From positions 124,001 through 188,000 of the forward strand of contig NZ_MUXN01000015.1 of assembly GCF_001995215.1 (NCBI RefSeq): a DNA stretch of 64,000 nt. The letters are read 5' to 3'. This DNA is from Amycolatopsis azurea DSM 43854 (GTDB taxonomy: Bacteria; Actinomycetota; Actinomycetes; Mycobacteriales; Pseudonocardiaceae). The translations under genes were made by a program, and so were the position numbers. Numbering within the stretch: the stretch's first letter is position 1; the number at the start of each line of letters is the position of its first letter. Below the pieces are notes generated by a model, which ran no database searches, was not told where the DNA came from, and worked only from the letters and a program-made list of their open reading frames with translations. Below, piece after piece: positions 7,760 to 18,400 of this stretch.

Positions 7760-9513
7760 CCCGCGAACTCCTCCCCACCGCCGACGGCAAGCGGATCCGC
7801 GCCGTTCTCGGCGAACTGGTCCGCACGTCGAAGGCCCGCGCCGCGGGCGCGCTCTTGATGCTCGTCTGCGCGACCGCGATCGGCCTGCTCACCGCCCGCC
7901 TGCTGGGCCACATCGTCGATCTCGTCATCGAGAAACGGCCCGCGACCGAGCTGACCACCCCGGTGGTGGGGCTGGTCCTGGTCGCCGTCGCGCAGGCGAT
8001 CGCGACGGCGCTCGGTGTCTCGCTGACCGCGAAACTCGGCGAAACGCTGCTCGCGGAACTGCGCGAACGGTTCGTCGACAGGGCACTCGGCCTGCCGCTG
8101 GAGCAGGTCGAACGCGCGGGCTCCGGCGACCTGACCGCCCGGGTCACCAACGACGTCACGGTGGTCGCGAGGGCGGTCCGCGAGGCGTTGCCCGAACTGG
8201 GCCGCTCGGTGCTCACCATCGTGCTGACCCTCGGCGCCCTCGCCGTCCTCGACTGGCGATTCCTCCTGGCCGCGCTGCTCGCGACGCCGATCCAGCTGCA
8301 CACCGTGCGCTGGTACGTCCGCAACGCCGTGCCGTTGTACGCGAAGCAGCGGATCGCGACGGGTTCGCAGCAGCAGCAGCTGCTCGACACGATCGGCGGC
8401 GCGAAGACCGTCCGCGCGTTCCGGCTCGCCGACGCCCACGTGGAACGGGTCCGGCAGCGGTCCGAGGGCGCGATGGACCTGATGCTGCGCGGGGTCAGGC
8501 TGATGACGAAGTTCTTCGCCCGGCTCAACCTCGCCGAGTTCGTCGGTCTCTCGGCCGTCCTCGCGGCCGGTTTCCTGCTGGTGGGCGCCGACGCGGTGAC
8601 CGTCGGCGCGGCGACGGCCGCGGCGCTGTACTTCCACAGTCTGTTCGGCCCGATCAACACCGCGCTGGCACTGGTGGACGACGCGCAGGCGGCCGCCGCG
8701 AGCCTCGCCCGGCTGATCGGTGTCGCCGACCTGCCCGCGCCGCGCGAACCGGAACTGCCCGCGAAACCCCTTGACGCCTCGGTGAAAGCGGCCGGGATCT
8801 CCCATTCCTATGTGGACGGTCACCCGGTATTGCGCGACGTCGACCTGAGCCTCGCCCCCGGCGAGCGGGTCGCGCTGGTCGGCGCGAGCGGCGCCGGGAA
8901 GACGACGCTGGCCAAGCTCATCGCCGGGATCCACACCCCGGGCTCGGGCACGATCTCCGTCGGCGGGGTGCCGCTCGACGAACTCGGGCCGTCCGCCACC
9001 CGGCAGGCGGTCGCGCTGATCAGCCAGGAGGTGCACGTCTTCGCCGGTTCGCTGGCGGACGACCTGCGGCTCGCCCGGCCCGGCGCGTCCGACGCGGAAC
9101 TGCTGGCGGCGCTGGAGAAAGTAGGCGCGCGCGGCTGGGCGGAGGCGCTGGGAGAAGGTCTCGCGACCGTCGTCGGCGAAGGCGGGCATCAGCTGACCGT
9201 CACCCAGTCCCAGCAGCTGGCGCTGGCCAGGCTGGTGCTGGCGGATCCGCCGATCGCGATCCTCGACGAGGCCACCGCCGAAGCCGGGAGCGCGGGCGCG
9301 AAGACCCTCGAAGCCGCCGCGGCCGCCGCGCTCGAAGGCCGGACCGGTCTCGTCGTCGCGCACCGGCTGACACAGGCGGCGGCGTCGGACCGCGTCGTCG
9401 TGCTCGACGCCGGTGCGGTCGTCGAAAGCGGGACACACGACGAACTCGTGGCCTCCGGCGGTCAATACGCAACGCTGTGGGCGGCCTGGTCGGACAACCG
9501 TTCACGGACGTGA
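7756..9513 (+). CDS. ABC exporter half-transporter, subunit 2 (catalytic Walker A)
   Basis: The 585-residue half-transporter has a membrane domain (about residues 30-320) and an ATPase domain (about 345-585). Walker A is intact (GASGAGKTT, about residue 376), as are Walker B (AILDEAT, about 501) and the H-loop histidine (VVAHRL). The signature is replaced by VTQSQ (about 482) instead of LSGGQ. The defects are exactly complementary to those of subunit 1, so the heterodimer should have one canonical and one dead ATP site. Translational coupling through the ATGA overlap supports a one-to-one complex in the cytoplasmic membrane. The likely cargo is the siderophore made by this locus. Confidence 0.87.
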   Translation: MTRELLPTADGKRIRAVLGELVRTSKARAAGALLMLVCATAIGLLTARLLGHIVDLVIEKRPATELTTPVVGLVLVAVAQAIATALGVSLTAKLGETLLAELRERFVDRALGLPLEQVERAGSGDLTARVTNDVTVVARAVREALPELGRSVLTIVLTLGALAVLDWRFLLAALLATPIQLHTVRWYVRNAVPLYAKQRIATGSQQQQLLDTIGGAKTVRAFRLADAHVERVRQRSEGAMDLMLRGVRLMTKFFARLNLAEFVGLSAVLAAGFLLVGADAVTVGAATAAALYFHSLFGPINTALALVDDAQAAAASLARLIGVADLPAPREPELPAKPLDASVKAAGISHSYVDGHPVLRDVDLSLAPGERVALVGASGAGKTTLAKLIAGIHTPGSGTISVGGVPLDELGPSATRQAVALISQEVHVFAGSLADDLRLARPGASDAELLAALEKVGARGWAEALGEGLATVVGEGGHQLTVTQSQQLALARLVLADPPIAILDEATAEAGSAGAKTLEAAAAAALEGRTGLVVAHRLTQAAASDRVVVLDAGAVVESGTHDELVASGGQYATLWAAWSDNRSRT

Positions 9514-9556
9514 CCCGGGACGCAGCGTCACCGGTTGCAATCGGCCGGTCGGCGTC

Positions 9557-9575
9557 TTAGGTTAGCCAAACCTGA
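9557..9575. promoter_or_regulatory. Iron box upstream of the FecB-like gene
   Basis: TTAGGTTAGCCAAACCTGA is an excellent match to the DtxR-family iron-box consensus, with both half-sites nearly perfect. It lies 49 bases before the start of the substrate-binding lipoprotein gene, placing it over or near the promoter. The binding protein can therefore be iron-regulated independently of the exporter pair upstream. Confidence 0.9.
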
Positions 9576-9623
9576 TTCTCGATTAATCCGGCGTCTCGCC
9601 GGATCGCCGATCACGAAGGACGG

Positions 9624-10712
9624 ATGATGGCCCGAATCCCCACCCTCTCCGCCGTGCGCGGGCGCCTGAAGACCGCCGGCTTGCTGGCGTCCTCCCTGGT
9701 GTTGGCCGCCTCGCTCACCGCATGCGGAGGAGGCGGCGAGTCGGCCACCCCGGCCGCGCAGAACTCCGCCGGTTCCGCGGTCGACGCGAACGCGTTCCCG
9801 ACGACCATCGAGCACAAGTACGGCAGCACCACCATCACGCAGGAGCCCAAGCGGGTCGTCACGGTCGGCCTGACCGAACAGGACGCGCTGCTCGCCCTCG
9901 GCGTGGTCCCGGTCGGGGTCACCGAATGGCTCGGCAAGTTCCCCGGCACCATCGCCCCGTGGGCGACCGACAAACTCGGCGGCGCCGCGCTGCCCGAGGT
10001 CCTCAAGGACGTCGACGGGCCGCAGTACGAGAAGATCGCCGCGCTGAAGCCGGACCTGATCATCGCGCTGTACTCCGGGCTCACCAAGGAGCAGTACGAC
10101 AAACTGGGCCAGATCGGCGTCCCGGTCGTCGCGCAGCCCAAGGAGTACAACGACTACGGCATCCCGTGGCAGGAGGCGACCAAGAAGGTCGGCCAGGCCG
10201 TCGGACGCGCGACCAAGGCCAACGAGCTGGTCAAGGGCGTCGAGGACAAGTTCGCCCAGGTCCGCAAGGAGCACCCGGAGTTCGAGGGCAAGTCGGCCCT
10301 GATGGCGTCGACCTACGAGGGCTACTTCGTCTACGGCAGCCAGGACCCGCGCTCGCGGATCCTCCAGTCGCTCGGCTTCAAGCTGCCCGCCGACCTCGAC
10401 GCCGCCATCGGCGACAAGTTCGGCAAGAGCCTCAGCGCGGAGCGGACCGACCTGCTCGACCGCGACGCGCTCGTGTGGCTCATCGACACCCCGGCCAAGG
10501 CGCAGGAGATCCTCGGCAAGGACGCGCTCTACACCGGACTGAAGGTGGCGAAGGAGAAGCGCGAGGTGTTCATCGAGAACGAGGGCACCTATGGCAGCGC
10601 GGTCTCCTTCGTGACCGTGCTGAGCCTGCCGTACGTGCTCGACCGGATCGTCCCGCAGCTCACCGCGGCGGTCGACGGCGACCCGAAGACCGAGGTCAAA
10701 CCGGCCAACTGA
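9624..10712 (+). CDS. Iron-siderophore substrate-binding lipoprotein (FecB/FepB family)
   Basis: The 362-residue protein begins with a lipoprotein signal peptide whose lipobox LTAC places the lipidated cysteine at residue 34. The mature part is a type III periplasmic-binding fold. It opens with EHKYGSTTITQEPKRVVTVG, the typical entry strand of ferric-siderophore binders, and includes ALKPDLIIALYSGL and a C-terminal helix region. It would sit on the outer face of the membrane and hand ferric siderophore to the two FecCD permeases encoded at 3893-5991. It has its own iron box. Convergent palindromes follow its stop. Confidence 0.92.
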   Translation: MMARIPTLSAVRGRLKTAGLLASSLVLAASLTACGGGGESATPAAQNSAGSAVDANAFPTTIEHKYGSTTITQEPKRVVTVGLTEQDALLALGVVPVGVTEWLGKFPGTIAPWATDKLGGAALPEVLKDVDGPQYEKIAALKPDLIIALYSGLTKEQYDKLGQIGVPVVAQPKEYNDYGIPWQEATKKVGQAVGRATKANELVKGVEDKFAQVRKEHPEFEGKSALMASTYEGYFVYGSQDPRSRILQSLGFKLPADLDAAIGDKFGKSLSAERTDLLDRDALVWLIDTPAKAQEILGKDALYTGLKVAKEKREVFIENEGTYGSAVSFVTVLSLPYVLDRIVPQLTAAVDGDPKTEVKPAN

Positions 10713-10748
10713 GCCATTCTCGGGCAGAAACGGGGCCGGCCCGGAGGT

Positions 10749-10801
10749 GTCGCGAACGCCGCTTTCGGGACACCAGACGTCGCGAAAGTGGCTTTCGCGA
10801 C
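10749..10801. repeat. Palindrome family A, diverged copy 3
   Basis: Arms at 10749-10771 and 10779-10801 follow the family A plan but begin GTCGCGAA instead of GTTGCGAA. The left arm carries further changes, so this is the most diverged copy in the window. It lies 37 bases after the stop of the FecB-like gene. Confidence 0.8.
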
Positions 10802-10862
10802 ACGGACGTGAGGCGGTTCATGCGCGCAGCCGCCGCCCCAGAAACCCAGTAGCCACAACGGA

Positions 10863-10917
10863 GTACATGAAGGCCCCCTTCCTTGCGCCTGGCGCAAGGA
10901 AGGGGGCCTTCATGTAC
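10863..10917. repeat. Perfect 27-base-arm palindrome (family D)
   Basis: Arms 10863-10889 and 10891-10917 are perfect reverse complements around a single base. The core is AAGGCCCCCTTCCTTGCGCC and its complement. Such an uninterrupted dyad would form a very stable cruciform or RNA hairpin. No second copy is seen in this window. A T-tract is absent. Confidence 0.9.
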
Positions 10918-10955
10918 CGCAAGCGGGCAAGCGCCGGTATCGAGTGGGTCGGGTT

Positions 10956-11003
10956 GGTCGTGAGTGGTAAGTGTCGTTAGAACACCACTTACCACTCACG
11001 ACC
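10956..11003. repeat. Palindrome family C, copy 1
   Basis: Arms at 10956-10973 and 10986-11003 contain GTCGTGAGTGGTAAGTG and its complement around a 12-base loop. The same arms recur at 52077-52120, and single arms occur near 52311-52338 and 38957-38970. It lies at the 3' ends of two convergent genes. Confidence 0.88.
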
Positions 11004-11035
11004 ACCTGTACCGAAGCCCACCTGCGCGTCCACGG

Positions 11036-12073
11036 TCAGTGCGGGAATCCCCAGGAGTCGTGCAGGGGAACGGTGATCTGCTTCAGCCAGGTCTTGGTGG
11101 TGAAGTCGCGGGCCTTGATGACCACCGAACCGGGCGAGACCTCGACTTGCAGCCCCTGGTTGAACGCGCCGCCGAGCGACACCTCGCCACCCTTGCCGTC
11201 GTCCGTCCAACCGGTCTGGACGGCGGCGGTGTTCACCACGGTGAACCCTTCGAGGTTGCCGGTACCCGGGACCACCCGCCGGACGACCCAGTCCGACAGG
11301 TTCAGGTCCCAGTGCGTGTGCCCGGAGAACAGGAACACGTCCTTGTAACGGCCGAGGATCGACAGCAGCCTGTCGGGCTGGAGGTAGTCGGAGCGGTAGA
11401 GCTTGTTGTGCGTGCCGGAAACGGTGTTGGGCAGCGGGTGATGGGTCAGCACCATCACCGGGCTGCGCCGGAGCGACCAGTACCGGAGACGCTGTTCGAG
11501 CCAGGTGAACTGCCGGTCGCTCATCCAGACCTCGTCCCACAGCTTGGGGTCGTGGTACTTGGCGTAGCGCTCGGTTCCGAGGCACAGCACCGGGACACCG
11601 CCGAACGACGTCTCGTTGTAGACGGTGTTGCGTCCCGCGAACCGGTAGAAACTGCGAAAGAGCGAGTCCTCGGTCGTCCCGTTGGGCCAGGTTTCCTGGG
11701 CGAGTGTGTCGGGATCCCGCCACTTCGGGACGTAGAACTCGTGGTTGCCGATGGCCCAGGCGACCTGACGCGGATGCGGGTGCTTGTCGAAGGTCTCGCG
11801 AAGCTGGCCGTACTCGAAGTCGTAGCCACGCGGAGTGAGGTCACCCGCGATGCCGAGTCCCGCGCTGCCCGGGTTGACCGCGTTCAGATCGTCGAGCGCC
11901 TTGCCGAAGTCCGTGAGATCGCCCTGGATGTCACTGATGATGTTGAACCGGACGACGGGCCATTGTGGACCCCACTTCGCCTGCGTCTGGGGCTGCGCCT
12001 CCGCCTGACCCGGCAGCATCGCCGCCCCTGCCGCCGCACCTCCGGCGGTCACCATGAAAGCTCTTCGATCCAT
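11036..12073 (-). CDS. Secreted calcineurin-like metallophosphoesterase
   Basis: The product (345 residues from ATG 12073, or 351 from an in-frame GTG at 12091) starts with a Tat-type signal, MDRRAFMV, followed by an Ala/Gly-rich hydrophobic stretch and a QAEA cleavage region. The mature part has metallophosphoesterase motifs: ISDIQGD, GIAGDLTPRG, IGNHEF (GNH[ED]), VLTHHPLP and SGHTHWDLN. It therefore probably acts outside the membrane as a metal-dependent phosphomonoesterase or phosphodiesterase of unknown substrate. Neither start has a clear ribosome-binding site. It lies inside the siderophore locus but shows no link to it. Confidence 0.85.
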   Translation of the reverse strand: MDRRAFMVTAGGAAAGAAMLPGQAEAQPQTQAKWGPQWPVVRFNIISDIQGDLTDFGKALDDLNAVNPGSAGLGIAGDLTPRGYDFEYGQLRETFDKHPHPRQVAWAIGNHEFYVPKWRDPDTLAQETWPNGTTEDSLFRSFYRFAGRNTVYNETSFGGVPVLCLGTERYAKYHDPKLWDEVWMSDRQFTWLEQRLRYWSLRRSPVMVLTHHPLPNTVSGTHNKLYRSDYLQPDRLLSILGRYKDVFLFSGHTHWDLNLSDWVVRRVVPGTGNLEGFTVVNTAAVQTGWTDDGKGGEVSLGGAFNQGLQVEVSPGSVVIKARDFTTKTWLKQITVPLHDSWGFPH

Positions 12074-12131
12074 AACGCGAACCGTACTCACGTTTTATGG
12101 CCGAATTCGGTCGTGCTTCTGAACAACGCAA

Positions 12132-12186
12132 GTCCGTGAAGGACTCCTTGAGGGACTCTGGGTCCCTCAAGGAGTCCTTCACGGAC
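12132..12186. repeat. Palindrome family B, copy 1
   Basis: Two perfect 25-base arms (12132-12156 and 12162-12186) enclose the 5-base loop TCTGG. The arm runs GTCCGTGAAGGACTCC then TTGAGGGAC. It lies 20 bases past the stop of the mbtH-like gene and may end the siderophore operon transcript. Copies recur at 38855, 44352 and 52201. Confidence 0.92.
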
Positions 12187-12205
12187 ACGACCTCAGGACA
12201 CGACG

Positions 12206-12415
12206 TCAGGACTCCATGGCCTTGACGAGCGAAACGGGCCGCAGGTCCGTCCAGTTGGTCTCGACGTATTCCAGGCACTCCGGACGCGAGGCCGGGCCGA
12301 ACTTCGTCGTCCAGCCCGCCGGGACCTCGACGAACTCGGGCCACAGGCTGTGCTGGCCCTCGTCGTTGACCAGCACCAGGTACGTACCGTCGGGGTTCTC
12401 GAACGGGTTCGTCAT
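12206..12415 (-). CDS. MbtH-like protein
   Basis: This 69-residue protein carries the complete MbtH signature: N-terminal NPFENPDGTYLVLVNDEGQH followed by SLWP, then PAGW, and a C-terminal WTDLRP. MbtH-like proteins bind NRPS adenylation domains and are needed for their folding or activity. The ATG overlaps the stop of the NRPS gene by four bases (ATGA), so it is translationally coupled as the last gene of the hydroxylase-NRPS-mbtH operon. This is unusual only in being 3' of the NRPS rather than 5'. Confidence 0.95.
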   Translation of the reverse strand: MTNPFENPDGTYLVLVNDEGQHSLWPEFVEVPAGWTTKFGPASRPECLEYVETNWTDLRPVSLVKAMES

Positions 12416-15400
12416 GGCTTGTTCTCCTTTGGTGTATCCGATGAATCAGCCCGGCGTGTGAGCGCGTCCAGCGCGGTGAACCAGTCCTCCGCCAGGTCCC
12501 GTACCGACTCTTCGGTCAGCATCGCCTCCGGCCAGGACCATTGTGCGCCCAGTTCGGTGCCGCCGGGGCGGTCCTCGGTGAGGGCGTTGACCGTCAGGGC
12601 GTGCGAGACCGGCATTTCTTCGTCCGCCCCGATTTCGGCCGCCTCGGCTTCCGCCGCGTACGACCAGTCGGTCGCTTCGGGGACGCCGATCCGGCCGAGG
12701 TAGTTGAACTCGATCTGCGGCTTCGCGAACTTCGCGAGTTCAGGACCGGTCCGCGGATCGAGATATCGGAGCAGACCGTGCCCGATCCCGCCGTCCGGCA
12801 GCCCGTCCAGCTGCGCCTGGACCCGTTCCAGCGCGACACCGGCGGCCGCCCCGCCCGCGAACGCGTCGTCCAGGTCGAGGTCGCCCAGGTCCAGGCACAC
12901 CGGGACGACACTGGTGAACCAGCCGACCGTCCGCGAAAGGTCCGCACCACCGGCCAGGTCCTCTTCGCGGCCGTGTCCCTCGACGTCGACCAGCACCGCC
13001 CGTCCCCCGTCGCGGCGCCACCGGGCGACGGCGAGCGCGAGCCCGGTGAGCAGGACGTCGTTGATCGTCGCCCCGAACGCCGACGGCACCCGCGACAACA
13101 GCGGCGCCGTCCGCGAGGCGGGCAATGTCAGCGACAGCTTCTTCACAGTGCCCAGCACGTCCCGACCGGGGTCGAGCGGCCGGTCCAGCTCCAGCGGATC
13201 CGCACCACCCAGCACCGACTTCCATCGATCCAGCTCGCCGCCGCGGTCCTGAGTGGACAGCGCTCGCGACCACCGCCGGAACGAAGTGTCCGCTGAGGGC
13301 AGATCCGGCGCCGCACCGAGAGCGACCGACTCCCACGCGGAAGCGAGGTCCGGCAGCAGGATCCGCCACGAAACGCCGTCGACGGCCAGGTGATGGATCA
13401 TCAGCAGCAACCTGCCGGGCCCTGCCGATCCCGCGTCGAACCACGTCGCGCTCAGCATCACGCCGGCGTCCGGGTCCAGGCGGGACCGCGTCGGCTCCGC
13501 GTGCCGCTCGATCAGCGCGAACAGATCGCCGTCCGAAGCATCGACGCGTTCGAGGACGACGTCGACGGACTCGGCGACCCGGAGCGCCCAGCCGTCCACC
13601 GACCGGTCGAGCCGCGCGCGCAGCATGTCGTGCCGCTCCACGACAGCGCCGATCACGCTGTTCAGCTGCTCGCCGGTCATCCCGGACGGCGTCTGGAGCA
13701 GCGCCGCCTGGTGGTAGCCCGCGATCGGCCCGCCGAGTTCGCGCAGCGCGTGCATGATCGGCGTCGGCGCGATGGCGCCGTCGTCCTCCAGGCTCTCGGC
13801 GACCTCGGCCAGCGCGGCGACCGTCCGGCGCGCGAACACCTCGTGCGGCGTGATCTTCAGCCCTGCCGCGCGAGCCCGGCTGACCAGCCGCATCGCGACG
13901 ATGCTGTCCCCGCCCAGGGCGAAGAAGTCGTCGTCGGCACCGAGTCCTGGTACGTCGAGCACTTCCGCGAAGAGCGCGCACAACGTCTTCTCGTACGCGG
14001 TCTCGGGTGCCCGCCCGCCGGCCAACTCGGCGTAGTCCGGGGCGGGCAGTGCCTTGCGGTCCAGCTTCCCGTTGGACAGTACGGGAAGCACGTCGAGCGC
14101 GACGAACGCCGCCGGGACCATGTACTCCGGCAACGTCTCGGCCGCGAACCGCCGCAGCTCCGCGCGATCCACAGTGGACACCACGTACGCCACCAGCTGC
14201 TTGACGCGCGGCCGGTCCTCACGCACCACAACGACGGCCCGCGTGACGTCGCCGTGCCGTTCGAGCACGGCTTCGACCTCACCCGGTTCGACCCGGAACC
14301 CGCGGATCTTCGCCTGGTCGTCGGCGCGCCCGCCGAAGTCCAGCCGGCCGTCCGCGGTCCACCGGGCGAGGTCGCCGGTGCGATACATCCGGGCGCCAGC
14401 CGGGCCGAACGGATCGGCCACGAACCGCTCCGACGTCAGCGCCGCGCGCCCGAGGTAGCCCCGGGCGAGACCGGAACCGGCGAGGTACAGCTCACCGGTG
14501 ACCCCGGGCGGCACCGGCCGCAACGACGCGTCCAGCACATAGGCGCGGGTGTTCGCGACCGGACGGCCGACCAGCGGCCTGTCACTGTCGCCGATCCGCG
14601 CCACCAGAGCGTCCACTGTGGACTCGGTAGGACCGTACAGATTGAACGCTTCGGTTCCGTCCAAAGTGGCTAGACGACGCCAGAGACTCTCCGGTACCGC
14701 CTCACCACCGACGCCGATCACGGCCAGCGGGCACCGGTCCCCGTCGAGCAGACCGGCCTCCGCCATCTGTACGAAGAACGACGGCGTGACCTCGATGAAG
14801 TCGAAGCCGTCCCGTTCGATCATCGCGGCGAGGAGTTCCGGATCGCGCCGGGTTTCCTCGTCCACGATGTGCACGGCGTGCCCGTCGAGCAGCCACAACT
14901 GCGGCTGCCAGGAGGCGTCGAAGGAGAACGACCACGCGTGCCCCACGCTCAGATGCGGCTTGCCGGTGGCCTCGACCGCGGGCCGGTGCAGCGTGGCGCG
15001 GTGGCTGTGGAACAGGTTCACCACACCGCGATGCGGGACGACGACTCCCTTGGGTGTCCCCGTCGAACCCGACGTGTAGATCACGTACGCCGGATGTTCC
15101 GGGTCGAGCGGGCGGACGCGGTCCCGGTCGGTGAGGTCGTGCGCCTGCCGGTCCTCGGTGACGAGCGCGCACAGCGCCAGCGTCTCGATCTCGTTCCTCG
15201 GCAACGACTCCAGCAGCTCGGGCTCGGTCAGGATCACCTTGGGCCGCGCGTCGGCCAGCATCGCGACCAGCCGGTCCGCCGGGTGGTCCGGGTCGAGCGG
15301 CAGGTACGCGGCCCCCGCCTTGTGGATCGCGAGGACCGCCAGCAGGACGTCCGCCGAACGCGGCAACGCCAGGGCGACGAAGTCCTCCGGGCCGATCCCG

Positions 15401-18400
15401 TGGGCGACCAGGGCCCTGGCGAGCCGGTTGGCGCGCTGGTTCAGCTCGGTGAACGACCAGGCGACCTCGCCGGACACCACCGCCGTCGCGCCGGGCGAAC
15501 GCCGGACCTGGTCCTCGAACAGACCGGCCACAGTGGACGGGCTGACGTCGAGCGCCGTCCCGTTCCACTCGCGCACGATCAGGTCGAGATCGGCATCGGG
15601 CAGGATGTCGACCCTGCCGACCGGAGTGTCCACATCGGACACCATCGCGGCGAGCACCCGTTCCATCGCGGGGAGAAGACGTTCCGGAAGGCCGGCCTCG
15701 AACAGGTCGGAGCGGTACTCCGCGGTGAGTTTCAACCGGGTTCCGGGTTCCACCGCCCACGTGAGCGGATAGTGCGTGGAGTCCTCGTGGCGCACGATCT
15801 CCCCGCGCAGCCCGGCGCCGGTCTCGTCCTCGTCCGCGCCCGGGTAGCTCTCGAACACCATCAGCGTGTCGAACAGCTCCCCCAGCCCGGCGCCACGCTG
15901 GATGTCGGCGAGCCCGAAGTGCTGGTGCGCCAGCAGGCCGGACTGCTCGTCCTGGACCCGGTCGAGCAGCGCGCCCAGTTCTTCGGCGGGGTCGACCGCG
16001 ATCCGCACCGGGATCGTGTTGATGAACAGGCCGATCATCCGCTCGACCCCGGCCAGCTCGGGCGGTCGTCCGGCGACCGTCGCGCCGAACACGACGTCCG
16101 ACCGGCCGGTCAGCCTGCCGAGCACGATGCTCCACGCGGTCTGGACGAGGGTGTTCAGCGTCAGCCCGCGTGAGCGCGCGAGTTCGGTCAGCGCGCCGGT
16201 CGCCCGCTCCGGCAGCTCCAGGGACAGGCGATCCGGCAGCGCCGAGACCCGCTGGGGATCGTGCGGGACGAGGTGCGTCGGCTCGGTGAGCCCGTCGAGC
16301 GCCTGCCGCCAAGCGGTTTCAGCCGCCTCCCGATCCTGCTCCCCGAGCCAGCCGAGGTGGTCGCTGTACTGCCGAGCCGGTGTCAGGCCGGCGCCCGCGT
16401 ACAGCTGGGAAAGCTCGGCGAACAGCTGCGGAACCGACCAGCCGTCGAGCAGGACGTGCTGGTGGGTGAACACCAGCCGGTGCCGTCCATCGGGCAGTGC
16501 CATCAGCAGGAACCGCAGCAGCGGCGCGGACTCCGGATCGAACCGGCGCCGGTCGTGCGCCATCTCCGCCTCGACGGCGTCCGACGACGCCACGAAGCGC
16601 CAGGGAACCGTGACCGAACGCGCCACCAGCGCGACCGGACGGCCGGACGCGAGGTAGCGGTAGCCCGTGCGCAGGACGGCGTGCCGGTCGACGAGGGCTT
16701 GAGCGGCGTCGCGCAACCGAGCGGGATCGAGCGGCCCGTGGAGGTCGAACGACACCTGGACGGTGTAGACGTCGGGTCCGCCGCCGTCCATCGTCGCGTG
16801 GAACAGCAACCCGGCCTGCAACGGCGTCAGCGGCCACACCTCGGCCGTGTCCGGCGCGACGTCGACGATCTCGGCGCGTTCGCCCGCGTCGAGCTCCACC
16901 AACGGCTTCCCGCTCGCCGACGCGGTCGCGTCGAGCCGTACCGAACTGACCTCGGCCAGGGCCGCGACGGTCCGGTGCCGGAAGACGTCACGCGGGCTGA
17001 GCAGCAGCCCGGCACTCCGCACGCGGCCGACCAGCTGCATCGCGACGATGCTGTCCCCGCCGAGGCGGAAGAAGTCGTCGTGGACGCCGACCTTCTCCAG
17101 CCCGAGGACACCGGCGACGAGCGACGCGAGCAGCTCTTCTCGCGGCGTCCGGGGTGCGTCGCCGGAGACCGCGACGGCGAAGTCCGGGGCCGGCAGCGCC
17201 TTACGGTCCAGCTTCCCGTTGGGGGTCAACGGGAACGCGTCCAGCACCACGAACGCCGACGGCACCATGTACTCCGGCAGAGCGGCCTCGGCCAGCCGCC
17301 GGACTTCTTCGACGTCGACATCCCCGGTCAGGTAGGCGACGAGCCTGCCTTCTCGCAAGACCACCCGCGCGGACAGCACCGACTCGATCTCACCGAGTTC
17401 GATCCGGAACCCGCGCAGCTTGACCTGGTCGTCGGCGCGACCGAGGTAGTCGAGCACGCCGTCGGCGCGCCACCGCGCGAGGTCGCCCGTGCGGTACATC
17501 CGCTCCCCCGCCGCGAACGGGTTGGCCACGAACCGCTCGGCGGTCAGCCCGGCTCGGCCGAGGTAGCCGCGCGCGAGTTGCGCGCCCGCCAGGTACAGCT
17601 CGCCTGCCACGCCCGGCGGGACCGGCCGGAGTCGCGCGTCCAGCACGTACGTCCGCGTGTTCCACACTGGACGTCCGATGGGGACGGTGTCGTCGACGAC
17701 CTCCCAGGAGGTCACGTCCACCGACGCCTCGGTCGGCCCGTAGAGGTTGTGCAGGGGGACGTCCACGCGAGCGGCCAGTTCCGGCGACAGTGCCTCGCCG
17801 CTGCACAGCACCCGGCGTACGTCGTGCCACCGCGGTTCTTCGGCGAGGAACGCTTCCAGCATCGACGGGACGAAGTGGACAGTGGTGATCCGCTGGTCGC
17901 GGATCAGTTCAGCGAGGTACACCGGATCCTTGTGCCCCTCGGGCCTGGCGACCACGAGAGTGGCGCCGGTGATCAGCGGCCAAAAGAACTCCCACACCGA
18001 CACGTCGAAACTCGACGGCGTCTTCTGCAACACCCGATCATCAGCCGTCAAACCGTACTCGTCCTGCATCCACAGCAACCGGTTCACGATGCCCGCATGA
18101 GGCACCACAACGCCCTTGGGCCGCCCGGTCGAACCCGACGTGTAGATCACATACGCGGGCGACGACGGATCCACCACCCGGCCCAGGTTCTCGCCCGAGT
18201 AGCCGTCCAGAACCGGCAGTTCGCCGAGAACGACGGTGGGAGCCGCGTCTTCGAGCATGAAGGCCAGACGGTCGGCCGGATAGTCCTTGTCGAGCGGTAG
18301 ATACGCCCCGCCCGCCTTGTGGACCGCGTACAGCGCGACGACCAGATCGAGCGAGCGAGGCAGCGACACCGCCACCACGGACTCCGCACCCACTCCCTGC

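Larger units (their letters stand above)
10713..11035. other. Convergent intergenic region packed with three palindromes
   Basis: Between the ends of the FecB-like gene and the metallophosphoesterase gene lie a family A element (10749), a near-perfect 55-base palindrome (10863) and a family C element (10956). No reading frame looks coding. The arrangement suggests a bidirectional termination zone. Confidence 0.75.

Noticed and set aside
12412..13800. A terminal thioesterase in the NRPS
   Set aside because: The protein ends in a full epimerase domain; no GxSxG serine-hydrolase motif follows T6.
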